From assembly GCA_036379935.1 (NCBI GenBank), contig DASVFT010000022.1, positions 37,910 through 101,909 on the forward strand: 64,000 bases of DNA, read 5' to 3'. The position numbers were made by a program, and so were the translations under genes. The stretch comes from JAOPZW01 sp036379935. Its GTDB lineage: Bacteria; Actinomycetota; Thermoleophilia; Solirubrobacterales; Solirubrobacteraceae. Positions 7,214 through 15,041 of this stretch are shown here, piece by piece. Within the stretch, counting starts at the first letter, position 1. Each line of letters starts with the position of its first letter. The notes under the pieces are model-generated. The model was not told the origin of the DNA and ran no database searches. It worked only from the letters and a program-made list of their open reading frames with translations.

Positions 7214-8803
7214 ATGGTGGCGACTGACGCAGCGCGCGAGGCGACGGGCATCACGCGGACGGAGATCGTCGCGGCGCTCTCGCTTGCCAGCGACATCGCG
7301 ATGGGGCAGCCGCTGGAGTCAGGGCTGGACATCTGCCGCATCGCCCTCACTCTCAGCGACGAGGCGGGGCTCGACGACGCCGAGCGGGTGCGCGTCTTCC
7401 ACGTCGCGCTGCTGCGCCACGTCGGGTGCACGGCGGAGAACGCGGCGTTCGCTTCGATCATCGGCGACGAGATCGCCTTCCGCCACGGCGGGACGACGAT
7501 CGACATGTCGGCTCCGCGTGCGATGGGCGCCTACATGCTGCGCCACCTCGTGCGCACGAACGGGCTGCTGGGCACGGCGGCCAAGCTGGTCGAGATGGCC
7601 GGCGCCCGCGACCGGCTGCAGTCCGGCGTGCTGGCCGTCTGCGAGGTGGCCGAGCTGCTGGCCGCACAGCTTGGCCTCGGCGACGACATCCAGCGCGACC
7701 TGTACCTGTTCAACGAGCGCTGGGACGGCAAGAGCTTCCTCAAGCGCGTGAAGGGAGAGGACGTCCCGGTGGCGGACCGGGTCGTGCAGATCGCCGAGTG
7801 CGCGTCGGTCTATCGCGCGCTGGGCGGTCCCGAGGCGGCGGTCAGTGTCGTGCGCGAGCGCGCCGGAAGCGCGTTCGACCCGCGCCTGTCCGATGTCCTG
7901 GCCCGCAAGGCGGACACCGTGCTGGCCCGCGTCGACGACTCGCTGTGGGACGTCGTCCTGGCCGCGGCGCCCGCGGACGACGGCCCCCTGGAGGGCGAAG
8001 CCCTCGACGCCGCGCTCGAGGCCGTGGCCGAGTTCGTCGACCTCAAGTCGAGTTTCACCGTCGGGCACTCGTCCGGCGTCGCGCGCCTGGCGGCGGAGGC
8101 CGGCCGCCACGCGGGCCTCCCCGACGCCGAGGTCGCCACGCTGCGCGCGGCGAGCCTGGTCCACGACCTCGGCCGCGTCGGCGTCTCCTCGACGATCTGG
8201 GAGAAGCCCGGCCCGCTGAACGCCGACGAGTGGGAGCGCGTGCGCCTGCACCCCTACCACGGCGAGCGCGCGCTGGCACGCTCACGGGGGCTCGCACGCC
8301 TGGCCGCGATCGCGTCGCGCCACCACGAGCGCTGTGACGGCACCGGCTACCACCGCGGCCTCGACGCGCGCTCGCTGTCGCAGACGGCGCGCCTCCTCGC
8401 CGCGGCCGACGTCTTCCACGCGATGACCGAGCCGCGCCCCCACCGCGCGGCGCTGGAGCCCGCGCGGGCCGCCGAGGGACTGCGGGACGAGGCGCGCGCG
8501 GGCCGCCTGGACGGCGATGCCGTCGCGTGCGTGCTGGTCGCCGCCGGCGAGGCTCCGCGGCGCCGGCGCGAGCACGTCGCGGGCCTGACCGCGCGCGAGC
8601 TCGAGGTGCTGCGGCTGCTGGCTCGCGGGCTCTCGACGCGCGAGATCGCCAGCCACCTGGTCGTCACGCCCAAGACCGCCGACAGCCACATCCAGCACAT
8701 CTACGCCAAGGCGGGCGTCTCGACGCGCGCGGCCGCGACCGTCTTCGCCATGCGCCACGACCTGCTCGACACGGCGCAAAGTTCAGGTGAACTCCCGATG
8801 TAG
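7214..8803 (+). CDS. HD-GYP-like phosphohydrolase fused to LuxR-type DNA-binding domain (copy 1)
   Basis: The 529-residue protein has three parts. Residues about 15-230 look like a degenerate HD domain (LLRHVGC in place of an HD motif; FNERWDGKSF in place of HHExxDGxGYP). Residues about 270-430 form an intact-looking HD-GYP domain with VHDLGRVG, LHPYHGERAL and SRHHERCDGTGYHRG; the GYP proline is His here. Residues about 460-520 are a LuxR helix-turn-helix (LTARELEVLRLLARGL, REIASHLVVTPKTADSHIQHIYAK). It may hydrolyse or sense cyclic di-GMP and control transcription directly. The gene is followed by a SnoaL-like gene and then by a paralogous pair. Confidence 0.78.
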   Translation: MVATDAAREATGITRTEIVAALSLASDIAMGQPLESGLDICRIALTLSDEAGLDDAERVRVFHVALLRHVGCTAENAAFASIIGDEIAFRHGGTTIDMSAPRAMGAYMLRHLVRTNGLLGTAAKLVEMAGARDRLQSGVLAVCEVAELLAAQLGLGDDIQRDLYLFNERWDGKSFLKRVKGEDVPVADRVVQIAECASVYRALGGPEAAVSVVRERAGSAFDPRLSDVLARKADTVLARVDDSLWDVVLAAAPADDGPLEGEALDAALEAVAEFVDLKSSFTVGHSSGVARLAAEAGRHAGLPDAEVATLRAASLVHDLGRVGVSSTIWEKPGPLNADEWERVRLHPYHGERALARSRGLARLAAIASRHHERCDGTGYHRGLDARSLSQTARLLAAADVFHAMTEPRPHRAALEPARAAEGLRDEARAGRLDGDAVACVLVAAGEAPRRRREHVAGLTARELEVLRLLARGLSTREIASHLVVTPKTADSHIQHIYAKAGVSTRAAATVFAMRHDLLDTAQSSGELPM

Positions 8804-8862
8804 GAGCGCGGCCGCGAGCGCATGCTTGACGACGTCACCGACCCGATCGAAGGAGGAGTCAC

Positions 8863-9303
8863 ATGACCGCCAAGGAGCTCGCCATCGAGGCTTTCCGCCG
8901 CTCCGACGCACGCGACCTGGAGGGGTTCGTCGGGATGTTCGCGCCCGACTGCGAGTGGGTCGCGCCCGGCACCGAGGCGCGCGGCCACGACGCGCTGCGC
9001 GAGTATCTGCAGCCGTTCTGGCTCGGCTTCAGCCGTTACCACCACGAGATCTCGCGCACCGTCGAGGGCGGGGACGACGTCGTCGCCGTCGAGGGCACCT
9101 GGAACGGCGTCAACGACGGACCGCTCCTGACGCCCGAGGGCCAGCAGATGCCGGCCACGGGCCGCGCGGTGACCCTGCACTTCGTGATGGTCGGAACCCG
9201 CGACGCCGACTCCGAGCTCATCCGCTCGGTGCACCTCTACTTCGACCAGATCGAGTTCCTCGGACAGCTCGGGCTGCTTCCCGAGCCGGCGGCCGCCGCG
9301 TAG
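8863..9303 (+). CDS. SnoaL/NTF2-like protein (copy 1)
   Basis: The 146-residue protein has the alpha+beta cone pattern of the SnoaL/ketosteroid-isomerase-like superfamily: AIEAFRRSDARDLEGFVGMFAPDCEWVAPG, then GHDALREYL, then strands such as VVAVEGTWNGV and AVTLHFVMVG. Such proteins bind small hydrophobic ligands or act as small isomerases and hydrolases; the substrate here cannot be read. A strong ribosome-binding site, AAGGAGGAG, lies 5-13 nt before the ATG, unlike the leaderless genes nearby. It sits 59 bp after HD-GYP/LuxR copy 1 and has a counterpart at 10947 after copy 2. Confidence 0.78.
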   Translation: MTAKELAIEAFRRSDARDLEGFVGMFAPDCEWVAPGTEARGHDALREYLQPFWLGFSRYHHEISRTVEGGDDVVAVEGTWNGVNDGPLLTPEGQQMPATGRAVTLHFVMVGTRDADSELIRSVHLYFDQIEFLGQLGLLPEPAAAA

Positions 9304-9320
9304 GGAGGCTTGCTCGACAC

Positions 9321-9334
9321 TAGACTTGCCGCCC
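9321..9334 (+). promoter_or_regulatory. Leaderless-type -10 element (TAGACT, 8 nt to GTG)
   Basis: TAGACT at 9321-9326 stands 8 nt before the GTG at 9335, which favours that GTG over the in-frame TTG at 9326 lying inside the element. Confidence 0.5.
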
Positions 9335-10879
9335 GTGCGCGAGCCGGTCGGCATCGCCGGCGTCGTAGCGGCGCTGTCCGTGACGAGCGACCTGACCCGC
9401 GGGCATCCGCCGGGCGAGGCGATGCGCGCGTGCCTGCTCGCGACCGAGCTCGCGCGCCGGGCGGGGCTCGACGACGCGCGGCAGGGCGACGTCTACTACA
9501 CGACGCTCCTGCGCTTCGCCGGTTGCGCCGCGACGTCGCATGAGATCGCCGCCGCGCTTGGGGGCAACGACATCGTCGTCCGCGCGCGCGGCGATCTCAT
9601 CGACGAGACGCGGCCCATCGAGGCGCTGCGGATGCTCGCGAGCCTGGGCGAGGGCGCCGGCCGTCTACGGATGCTGAGCCGCGCCGCGGGCGCGGGGAAG
9701 TTCTTCGCCGAGGGCGCGCGCGCCGACTGCGAGGTCGGCGCCGACCTGACGCGGCGCCTGCGGCTGCCTGACACCGTGAGCCGCGCCGTCCTCGACGGCT
9801 TCGAGCGCTTCGACGGGCGCGGGGTGCCGGCCGGGCGAGCCGGCGAGGAGATCGCCGAGGCGGCGCGCTTCGCGGCGGTCGGCTACGCGGCCGTCATGTT
9901 CGACGCCGTGGGCGGCGGCGCGGCCGCGAGGCAGACCGTCGCTCGCTGGTCGGGACGCGCGCTCGATCCGGCGATCGTCGCGGTCTTCGCCGATGCGCCG
10001 GCGGAGCTTCTGGAGATCTCGAGCCCGGACGACCTCTGGGCCGCGGTCGTCGACGCCGAGCGCGCGCCGCGGCGCGCGTTCCGCGACGAGGCCGCTCTCG
10101 ACGAGGCCCTCGCCGGCTTCGGCGACGCCGCCGACCTCAAGTCGCCGTGGTTCCACGGCCACTCGCGCGGCGTCGCGGCCCTCGCCCGGGCGGCGGCGTC
10201 GCTCGACGCGTCGGTCGACGCGGAGCTCGTCCACCGGGCCGGGCTGCTCCACGACCTCGGTCGCGTGGCCGTCCCGACCGGCGTCTGGGATCGGCCGGGG
10301 CCGCTGCGGCCCGAGGAGTGGGAGCTCGTGCGCCTGCACCCGTACCACTCCGGACGGATCCTGGCGCGCTCGCCGGTGCTCGCCCCGCTGGGGTCGATCG
10401 CGAGCCGCCACCACGAGCGCACCGACGGCTCCGGCTACCCGGCCGGCGTGCGCGCGTCGGAGCTGGAGGCCGGCGCCTGCCTGCTCGCCGCCGCCGACGT
10501 GCTCCACGCGCTCGGTGAGCCGCGACCGCATCGGCCCGTGCTCGACTCGGCCGGCGCGTCGCGCGTCCTCTCGGACCTGCCGCTCGACCGCGACGCCATC
10601 CGTGCCGTGCTCGAGGCCGCCGGCGCACCGCCGCCGGCGTTGCCGCCGCTGCCCGCCGACCTCACCGAGCGCGAGCTCGACGTCCTGCGCCGTCTCGTCT
10701 CGGGGCGCACCGAGCGCCAGGTCGCGACCGAGCTCGTGATCTCACCCTCGACCGTTCATACGCACACGGTCCACATCTACGCCAAGTGCGGCGTCTCGAC
10801 GCGCGCCGGCCTGGCGATGTTCGCGATGGAGCACGGGCTCACGGCGCGGACCGGCCGGGTGGTCGCAAAGATCACCTGA
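9335..10879 (+). CDS. HD-GYP phosphohydrolase fused to LuxR-type DNA-binding domain (copy 2)
   Basis: The 514-residue paralogue of 7214-8803 has the same three-part plan. The N-terminal half is a degenerate HD-GYP (YYTTLLRFAGC; FERFDGRGVPAG resembles an HHE-DG-GYP segment without its histidines). The central domain is canonical: LLHDLGRVAVP, LHPYHSGRIL and SRHHERTDGSGYPAG, with metal-binding His-Asp and GYP intact. The C terminus is a LuxR HTH (LTERELDVLRRLVSG, VATELVISPSTVHTHTVHIYAK). Likely a cyclic-di-GMP-type phosphohydrolase acting as a transcription factor; activity is inferred from family. A SnoaL-like gene follows at 10947, repeating the arrangement of copy 1. Confidence 0.8.
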   Translation: MREPVGIAGVVAALSVTSDLTRGHPPGEAMRACLLATELARRAGLDDARQGDVYYTTLLRFAGCAATSHEIAAALGGNDIVVRARGDLIDETRPIEALRMLASLGEGAGRLRMLSRAAGAGKFFAEGARADCEVGADLTRRLRLPDTVSRAVLDGFERFDGRGVPAGRAGEEIAEAARFAAVGYAAVMFDAVGGGAAARQTVARWSGRALDPAIVAVFADAPAELLEISSPDDLWAAVVDAERAPRRAFRDEAALDEALAGFGDAADLKSPWFHGHSRGVAALARAAASLDASVDAELVHRAGLLHDLGRVAVPTGVWDRPGPLRPEEWELVRLHPYHSGRILARSPVLAPLGSIASRHHERTDGSGYPAGVRASELEAGACLLAAADVLHALGEPRPHRPVLDSAGASRVLSDLPLDRDAIRAVLEAAGAPPPALPPLPADLTERELDVLRRLVSGRTERQVATELVISPSTVHTHTVHIYAKCGVSTRAGLAMFAMEHGLTARTGRVVAKIT

Positions 10880-10910
10880 ACGGTCGATGGTCGTGGCGGC
10901 GCGGCGTCCC

Positions 10911-10916
10911 TAGGGT
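10911..10916 (+). promoter_or_regulatory. Possible -10 element (TAGGGT) for SnoaL-like copy 2
   Basis: TAGGGT lies 30 nt before the ATG at 10947. Transcription would begin near 10923, leaving a short leader that carries GAAAGGAGCG as ribosome-binding site. Confidence 0.4.
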
Positions 10917-10946
10917 TGCGCCAAGGCAACCGCGAAAGGAGCGACC

Positions 10947-11357
10947 ATGACCACCGACACCGCTGCAGCCAACGACATCGGCGTCGTCCGCGCAGGCTTC
11001 CAGGCGTTCGCGAACGGCGACCTCGGCGCGTTCGCCGCCCTGTTCAACGAGGACGCGACCTGGAATCACCGCAACGACGACCGCTTCGGCGGCGTTCACC
11101 AGGGGCGCGACGGGATCGTGGCCTTCGTCGGCGAGTCGGCGCAGCTCACCGCCGGTACGCTGCGCGCCGTCCCGGAGTCGATCATGGCCAATGGCGAGGG
11201 CCAGGTCGCCGTGGTCGTGCGCGTGAGCGCCACGCGCCCGGACGGCCGCTCGTTCGACGACCAGCAGGTCCTCCTCTTCACGCTCGACGGCGACCACGTC
11301 GGCAGCGTCGACCAGTTCGTCGGCGACCCGCCGGCCGTGACCGCGTTCTGGGCATGA
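10947..11357 (+). CDS. SnoaL/NTF2-like protein (copy 2)
   Basis: The 136-residue protein has the SnoaL-like pattern VVRAGFQAFANGDLGAFAALFNEDATWNH, then GRDGIVAFVGE, then strands QVAVVVRVSATR and QQVLLFTLDGDHVGSVDQF. The WNHRND segment places polar residues where related proteins line the pocket. It differs enough from copy 1 to suggest an old duplication or separate recruitment. It follows HD-GYP/LuxR copy 2 by 67 bp and probably has its own promoter (TAGGGT at 10911). Ligand or reaction unknown. Confidence 0.78.
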   Translation: MTTDTAAANDIGVVRAGFQAFANGDLGAFAALFNEDATWNHRNDDRFGGVHQGRDGIVAFVGESAQLTAGTLRAVPESIMANGEGQVAVVVRVSATRPDGRSFDDQQVLLFTLDGDHVGSVDQFVGDPPAVTAFWA

Positions 11358-11377
11358 GCCGCGGGGCGACGCTCCCG

Positions 11378-11389
11378 TAGCATCGAGCC
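11378..11389 (+). promoter_or_regulatory. Leaderless-type -10 element (TAGCAT, 6 nt to GTG)
   Basis: TAGCAT at 11378-11383 precedes the GTG at 11390 and is the main support for that start. Confidence 0.45.
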
Positions 11390-12055
11390 GTGGGGCTCGG
11401 CGGGGGACATCGCGCACGTCGTGCGACCGGAAAGCCCTCGGTCTGCGCCAGGATGTTCCTCGTCGTCCCCGGCGAGCGGTTCCGACCGCCGCCGCGACTC
11501 GACGATCCCGACCTTCGGGCGGCCTACGACCAGGGCGTGCGTGACGCCGCCGCTCGGTCCTCGCGTGAGAAGCCCTCCATCCTGAGCGCCGAGGAGCTCG
11601 ATCGTCTCGCGACACTCGGCCGCGAGGCCCGGCGTGCCTACCTGCTCGCCGCTCGGCGCGAGCCGGTCCGGGCGCCGCCGCCGTTGGCCCTCGACGCCGC
11701 CTTGCTGGCTCTGGAGGGCTTCGCGATCGTGTGGGCGGCCGGGGTCCGCGGGCTTGCCCGAACCATCGTCCGCGTGCCGCCCCTCTTGGCCCTCACCGCG
11801 TTCACCACAGGGGCGCGCAAGCGCATCGAGCGGCGTCGCGCCCGCGACCTGGGCCTCAGCATCACCACGGCGCCGCAGCGGATCGTCGGCGGGGCGCATC
11901 TCGCGCTCCTGCTGGCCGTCGTGCCCTGCCGGCTGTACCACCGCCATCGAGACAGCAGCGCGCGCGACGACTGGCCGTTGATGCTCGCGCGCACGCTGAT
12001 CGGACACTTCGTCGCGAGGCAGTCGTGGCACCGCGCGATGCGGGCCGCCAGCTGA
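11390..12055 (+). CDS. Protein of unknown function with hydrophobic central segments
   Basis: The 221-residue product begins with a basic stretch, then MFLVVPGERFRPPPRLDDPDLRAAYDQG, an acidic helix, and two or three hydrophobic helices (LALDAALLALEGFAIVWAAG; VPPLLALTAFTTG; GGAHLALLLAVVPC) with Arg-rich loops. It could be a peripheral or integral membrane protein. A minus-strand open frame covers much of the same DNA but has a shadow-like composition. The stop is 14 bp before the left attachment repeat of the integrated remnant, so this is probably the last host gene on this side. No family recognised. Confidence 0.5.
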   Translation: MGLGGGHRARRATGKPSVCARMFLVVPGERFRPPPRLDDPDLRAAYDQGVRDAAARSSREKPSILSAEELDRLATLGREARRAYLLAARREPVRAPPPLALDAALLALEGFAIVWAAGVRGLARTIVRVPPLLALTAFTTGARKRIERRRARDLGLSITTAPQRIVGGAHLALLLAVVPCRLYHRHRDSSARDDWPLMLARTLIGHFVARQSWHRAMRAAS

Positions 12056-12068
12056 CGTGCGCTTCCCA

Positions 12069-12110
12069 AGCCGACGGGGGGACTCGAACCCCCGACCCCA
12101 TCATTACGAG
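12069..12110 (-). repeat. Left attachment repeat: 3' half of tRNA-Thr(CGU)
   Basis: This 42-bp stretch is identical to 15113-15154, the part of tRNA-Thr from the anticodon loop to the discriminator base, in the same orientation. The sequence diverges at once on both sides. It is the displaced original 3' end of the tRNA gene left by integration and cannot form a tRNA. Confidence 0.9.
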
Positions 12111-12395
12111 ATAAGCCCGCCCCGTCCAAAGCTCACGACGGACGCCGGCAACTTCGGCGTCTGGATCGTCACGCTGGCCGCAGGCGTGTTCCTGTTGCCT
12201 CACATCTTCGGCTTCGTCGGCGCCCTTGTTGACAACTATCAGTACTACCGGCTGGCGATGAAGCGGCGCATCCCCGATGGGTGGGTCAAGCAGCCTTACG
12301 TAGAGACGAAGGCCGTGTTCGCCGAGGCGATCTTCATCTGCGTGATCGGTGGGTCAATGCTCGGGGTCCTGGCGCACTTCAACAAGCTTCAGTAG
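12111..12395 (+). pseudogene. 5'-truncated small membrane protein
   Basis: The frame ending at TAG 12393-12395 reads through the attachment repeat with no credible start inside the element. After it comes TTDAGNFGVWIVTLAAGVFLLPHIFGFVGALVDNYQYYRLAMKRR, with a helix before it turns cytoplasmic, then a second helix FAEAIFICVIGGSMLGVLAHF. Two transmembrane helices with a basic loop are therefore clear, but the N terminus was probably lost when the element formed or shrank. An inverted repeat follows the stop. Family unknown. Confidence 0.4.
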
Positions 12396-12403
12396 TGCCC
12401 AAA

Positions 12404-12445
12404 GACCCCGGGAGATTGGCGCCGCGATCGCTCGAACCCGGGGTC
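12404..12445 (+). terminator. 9-bp inverted repeat after truncated membrane gene
   Basis: GACCCCGGG at 12404-12412 pairs with CCCGGGGTC at 12437-12445 across a 24-nt loop, 9 nt after the stop codon. There is no T-run, so a terminator role is only suggested. Confidence 0.3.
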
Positions 12446-12619
12446 ACGAACTGACGGCGAAAAGGCAAGCCGTTGCAGTCGTCGCTCCCGCCGGCAGCCG
12501 CTGCGCCTCTGTGGCCGCGCGCCACACTTGCGCTTTCGCGTGAGGCTGTCGCACAAACCAGGTCGCCGGGCATGGCCGGTGCTGCGATGCCACCCAGCGG
12601 GATCGACTGTGTGGGGCGG

Positions 12620-12631
12620 TAGCTTGGGCTC
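12620..12631 (+). promoter_or_regulatory. Leaderless-type -10 element (TAGCTT, 6 nt to GTG)
   Basis: TAGCTT at 12620-12625 precedes the GTG of the DUF4262 gene, so this cargo gene uses the same start layout as host genes. Confidence 0.45.
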
Positions 12632-13087
12632 GTGCATGACTCGGAGGAAGCGGAGATCCTGGAGCAGGTGCGCCAGTTGATGCACGACCATGGGTTCGCC
12701 GTGGTCGCGGTTGGAGGCGGCGAGCACGGGCCGCCGTGGTCCTACACGGTGGGTCTTCATTCAGCGGGATTGCCGGAGCTTGTGATCGTGGGTGGCCTCT
12801 CAAGCGAGGGGCAGCACAGCACCTTGAGTATGCTCGCTGAACGCCTGCTGGCGGGCGAAAGCCTGCGGGTCGGTGCCCGCGATCCATCGGTCATCGAGGC
12901 GTTCGAGGTGACCTACATCGAGGTCGCTGACACGACGACCGAAGACTTCGCTGTGGCGCTGAGGCTGCAATCGGGGTTCCGCGCGGTGCAAGTCGTTTGG
13001 CCGGACACGGACAACCGCTTCCCATGGGAGCAGGGCTACGGCTTCAGCCTGGTGGAGCAGCGACTGCTTGGCCTGCCGCCGGCCTGA
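12632..13087 (+). CDS. DUF4262-like protein
   Basis: The 151-residue protein shows the DUF4262 pattern: QVRQLMHDHGFAVVAV, PPWSYTVGLHSAGLPELVIVG, and near the end FRAVQVVWPDTDNRFPWEQG. The YTVGL-H-PEL and VWPD-PWE blocks are diagnostic. The biochemical role of the family is not known to me; members are often found on mobile DNA and plasmids. It starts with GTG at 12632. Codon use is less extreme in GC than in neighbouring chromosomal genes, in keeping with transfer. Confidence 0.7.
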   Translation: MHDSEEAEILEQVRQLMHDHGFAVVAVGGGEHGPPWSYTVGLHSAGLPELVIVGGLSSEGQHSTLSMLAERLLAGESLRVGARDPSVIEAFEVTYIEVADTTTEDFAVALRLQSGFRAVQVVWPDTDNRFPWEQGYGFSLVEQRLLGLPPA

Positions 13088-13160
13088 GCGACCGTGGTTC
13101 TCATTCGCCAGAGCTCTCGGTCCAAGTGGCTGCCGCCGTCCTCGCCAAGACGCTCGCTGC

Positions 13161-13181
13161 TAAGATTGGTACCGAGGTACC
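13161..13181 (+). promoter_or_regulatory. Promoter and twin GGTACC operator of the RHH-type gene
   Basis: TAAGAT at 13161-13166 fits a -10 element. Directly after it come two palindromic GGTACC hexamers at 13168-13173 and 13176-13181, over the expected transcription start and just before the ATG at 13184. This placement suits autorepression by a ribbon-helix-helix dimer. Confidence 0.4.
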
Positions 13182-13183
13182 GA

Positions 13184-13609
13184 ATGGCACGCGCACAGTC
13201 CCCGATTAAGGTTCACGAGTCCACCAAGGAGAAGGTCCGCTACGCGGCGCTCATGTCTGGGCTGCAGCAGGCCGAGCTCGTTGAGCGCGCGGTCGATGAG
13301 TACGTCGAGCGGCATCGTGAGGAGTTCGGTTGGCGTATGGAGCGTGCTCGCGAGGCTCTGCTGGGCGGCAAGGCTTCGACGCTTGCGTACGCGACCGGGG
13401 TGACCGAGGAAGACGTCTCGCGCGTCGGCGGCGTGAGCGCGGATCAGGCCGGTTCGCGCAAGCCGAGGCGCGCGACCTCGAACCAGGCGAGCTCGCCCAA
13501 GGGCCAGTCGGCGCGCGGTTCCCAGAGCTCTGCTTCCGCGGCGTCGAAGACGAGGCGGAAGAGCACGTCGCGGAGCCGCTCGTCGACGAAGCGTCCGTCC
13601 GCGGCCTGA
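13184..13609 (+). CDS. Ribbon-helix-helix/CopG-like DNA-binding protein with low-complexity tail
   Basis: The 141-residue product begins MARAQSPIKVHESTKEKV, a short basic strand followed by helices SGLQQAELVERAVDEYVERH, the pattern of RHH antitoxins and plasmid regulators. Residues about 60-85 (ALLGGKASTLAYATG) may bind a partner. After residue 85 the sequence turns Ser/Lys/Arg-rich and lies antisense to the convincing minus-strand gene ending at 13444, so the native stop was probably lost and the tail is read-through. No toxin gene follows on this strand. Two GGTACC boxes precede the start. Confidence 0.55.
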   Translation: MARAQSPIKVHESTKEKVRYAALMSGLQQAELVERAVDEYVERHREEFGWRMERAREALLGGKASTLAYATGVTEEDVSRVGGVSADQAGSRKPRRATSNQASSPKGQSARGSQSSASAASKTRRKSTSRSRSSTKRPSAA

Positions 13610-14154
13610 GTCGCGATCGCGACCCAGATCTCGTCGCCGGCCGCGGTCGCGTGAACGCGTGCGTCGACGAGCTCGCCGAAGCGAACCGTGACGTCTTGTC
13701 CGCGCTCACCGAGCGCGCAGCCAAGTGCGTCGGGGATCGCTGCCGCCGCGGCATTGATGATGCGCGCGTTGCGTTCGAGCGCATCGCGCAGCCGGTCGTC
13801 ATCGTCGGGCAGGAGGCGCCCAGCGTCGTGGAGCGCGACGAAGTGCTCGTAGGCGTCGTCGCCTGAGCCTTCCTCGCGCTGAGCGCCGGCGCAGAGCCAG
13901 AAGCGGCCCGCGTCCGTCTCGAGCCAGGTGGCACCGCGCCAGCGCGCGTGCCGGATCCGGTACACGAGCGGATGGTCGATCGCGAGGATGCGCTTCTGGC
14001 CGCGCGGGGCGGACGGGGCGATCCGGCGTGTCTCCGCGACGAGCGGGTGGTCGAGGCTGCCGAGGTCGACCTCGACCGGCGGCAGGTCCAGCCCGAGATC
14101 CTCGCGCACGCACCGCAGCGTGACGCGGCTTCGGCGGGCGGGACGCGATGCCAT
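13444..14154 (-). CDS. Protein of unknown function in integrated remnant
   Basis: The 236-residue protein reads as globular: HPLVYRIRHARWRGATWLET, GRFWLCAGAQREEG, DDAYEHFVALHDAGRLLP, ALERNARIINAA and a C-terminal DERLRDVLFRLVFDAAEAELWEP. Alternating charged and hydrophobic residues and normal composition support a real gene. I cannot assign a fold. ATG at 14154 is chosen as the first start after low-complexity upstream sequence. It overlaps the tail of the RHH-type gene by 166 bp in convergent orientation, and it lies between that gene and the truncated integrase. Confidence 0.5.
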   Translation of the reverse strand: MASRPARRSRVTLRCVREDLGLDLPPVEVDLGSLDHPLVAETRRIAPSAPRGQKRILAIDHPLVYRIRHARWRGATWLETDAGRFWLCAGAQREEGSGDDAYEHFVALHDAGRLLPDDDDRLRDALERNARIINAAAAAIPDALGCALGERGQDVTVRFGELVDARVHATAAGDEIWVAIATQAADGRFVDERLRDVLFRLVFDAAEAELWEPRADWPLGELAWFEVARLGLREPA

Positions 14155-14283
14155 CAAGCGGCGGACCGTAGCCGCCGGCACGGACCTGATCGGAGCAGAG
14201 ACGAGGCGCGGGCGAGGACGGCCGAGCGAGCGTCGGCACACACGAGCCAAGACCGCCACCCGCAACCGCGTCGACACTGCCAC

Positions 14284-14943
14284 TCAACCCAGCTCGCCCG
14301 CGATCCCGCTCCCGCCGACTCCGCTGGCCTCGAGCTCCAGGCGGAACCGCGTGATGAGGTCTGGCGTCAGCTCGCGCAGCGGCAGCGAGCCCAGGCGGGG
14401 CAGCACGTGCGTGTCCCACATCGACGCGTAGTTGTTGAGCGTCGACTTCGCGAGGTTCGGCTCGCCGTAGAGCCGCCACCATTCCTCGCCGAAGTCCGCG
14501 AGCGGCTCCTTGCCGGCGTCAAGCTGCGCGAGCTCGCCCGCGCCCTTCCGGCGCACCAGCTCGGCGTCGAAGGCCTCGGCGTCGCTCGTGCGGCCGAGCA
14601 CCTTGGAACGGTTGCGGCCGCCCTGACGCCAGCGCACCCGCCAGACGGCGGTCCCGTCCTTGCGCTGCACGCGCTCGATACTCACGACGCGGCCCTCCGT
14701 TCGTCTCCGAGCAGCCTTCGGAAGCTTCCGCGTGGCGCGGGCGACAGCGGGCGGACGACGACCGGCGGCGGTTCCTCGACGCGGACCACCGCTGCGTACG
14801 ACCCACGCGTCGAAGTCCTCGCGCGCGATCCGCAACCGCGAGCACAACCGCACGGCGGGTAGGTCTCCGTGCGCGATCGCGCGGTGGATCGCTCGGGTGG
14901 AGAGGCCGGCCAGCTCGGCGGCCTCGACGGGGCGAAGGAACAT
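14284..14943 (-). pseudogene. Tyrosine integrase with excisionase-like HTH, catalytic domain missing
   Basis: The 219-residue product begins with a MerR/excisionase-type helix-turn-helix (LRPVEAAELAGLSTRAIHRAI, LPAVRLCSRLRIAREDFDAW). A basic linker leads to an arm-binding segment (RKDGTAVWRVRWRQGGRNRSKVLG) and a SAM-like core-binding domain (FGEEWWRLYGEPNLAKSTLNNYASMWDTHVLPRLG, LPLRELTPDLITRFRLELEA). It then stops. The catalytic domain with the R-HxxR-Y residues, another 170 or so residues, is absent, so strand exchange is impossible. The start at 14943 is 170 bp from the tRNA, the usual place for the integrase of such elements. Confidence 0.7.
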
Positions 14944-15041
14944 GGGGTCTCCTCTCTCGGCGCACGTGATCCCTCGCGTACACAGAGGGGCGAGCGCCTG
15001 ATCTGGCCCGCACTTCTCCACCGAAACGACGAGCGCCGAGA

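Noticed and set aside
11096..12031. 311-codon minus-strand frame over the unknown gene at 11390 and the SnoaL-like gene
   Set aside because: It covers the well-supported SnoaL-like gene and has shadow-like composition.
12069..12110. A second tRNA gene
   Set aside because: Only the 3' half is present; there is no D arm, no acceptor partner and the anticodon loop is cut.
13799..14482. Second minus-strand frame over the unknown gene and integrase remnant
   Set aside because: Arg/Pro-rich shadow of the two better-supported genes in the neighbouring frame.
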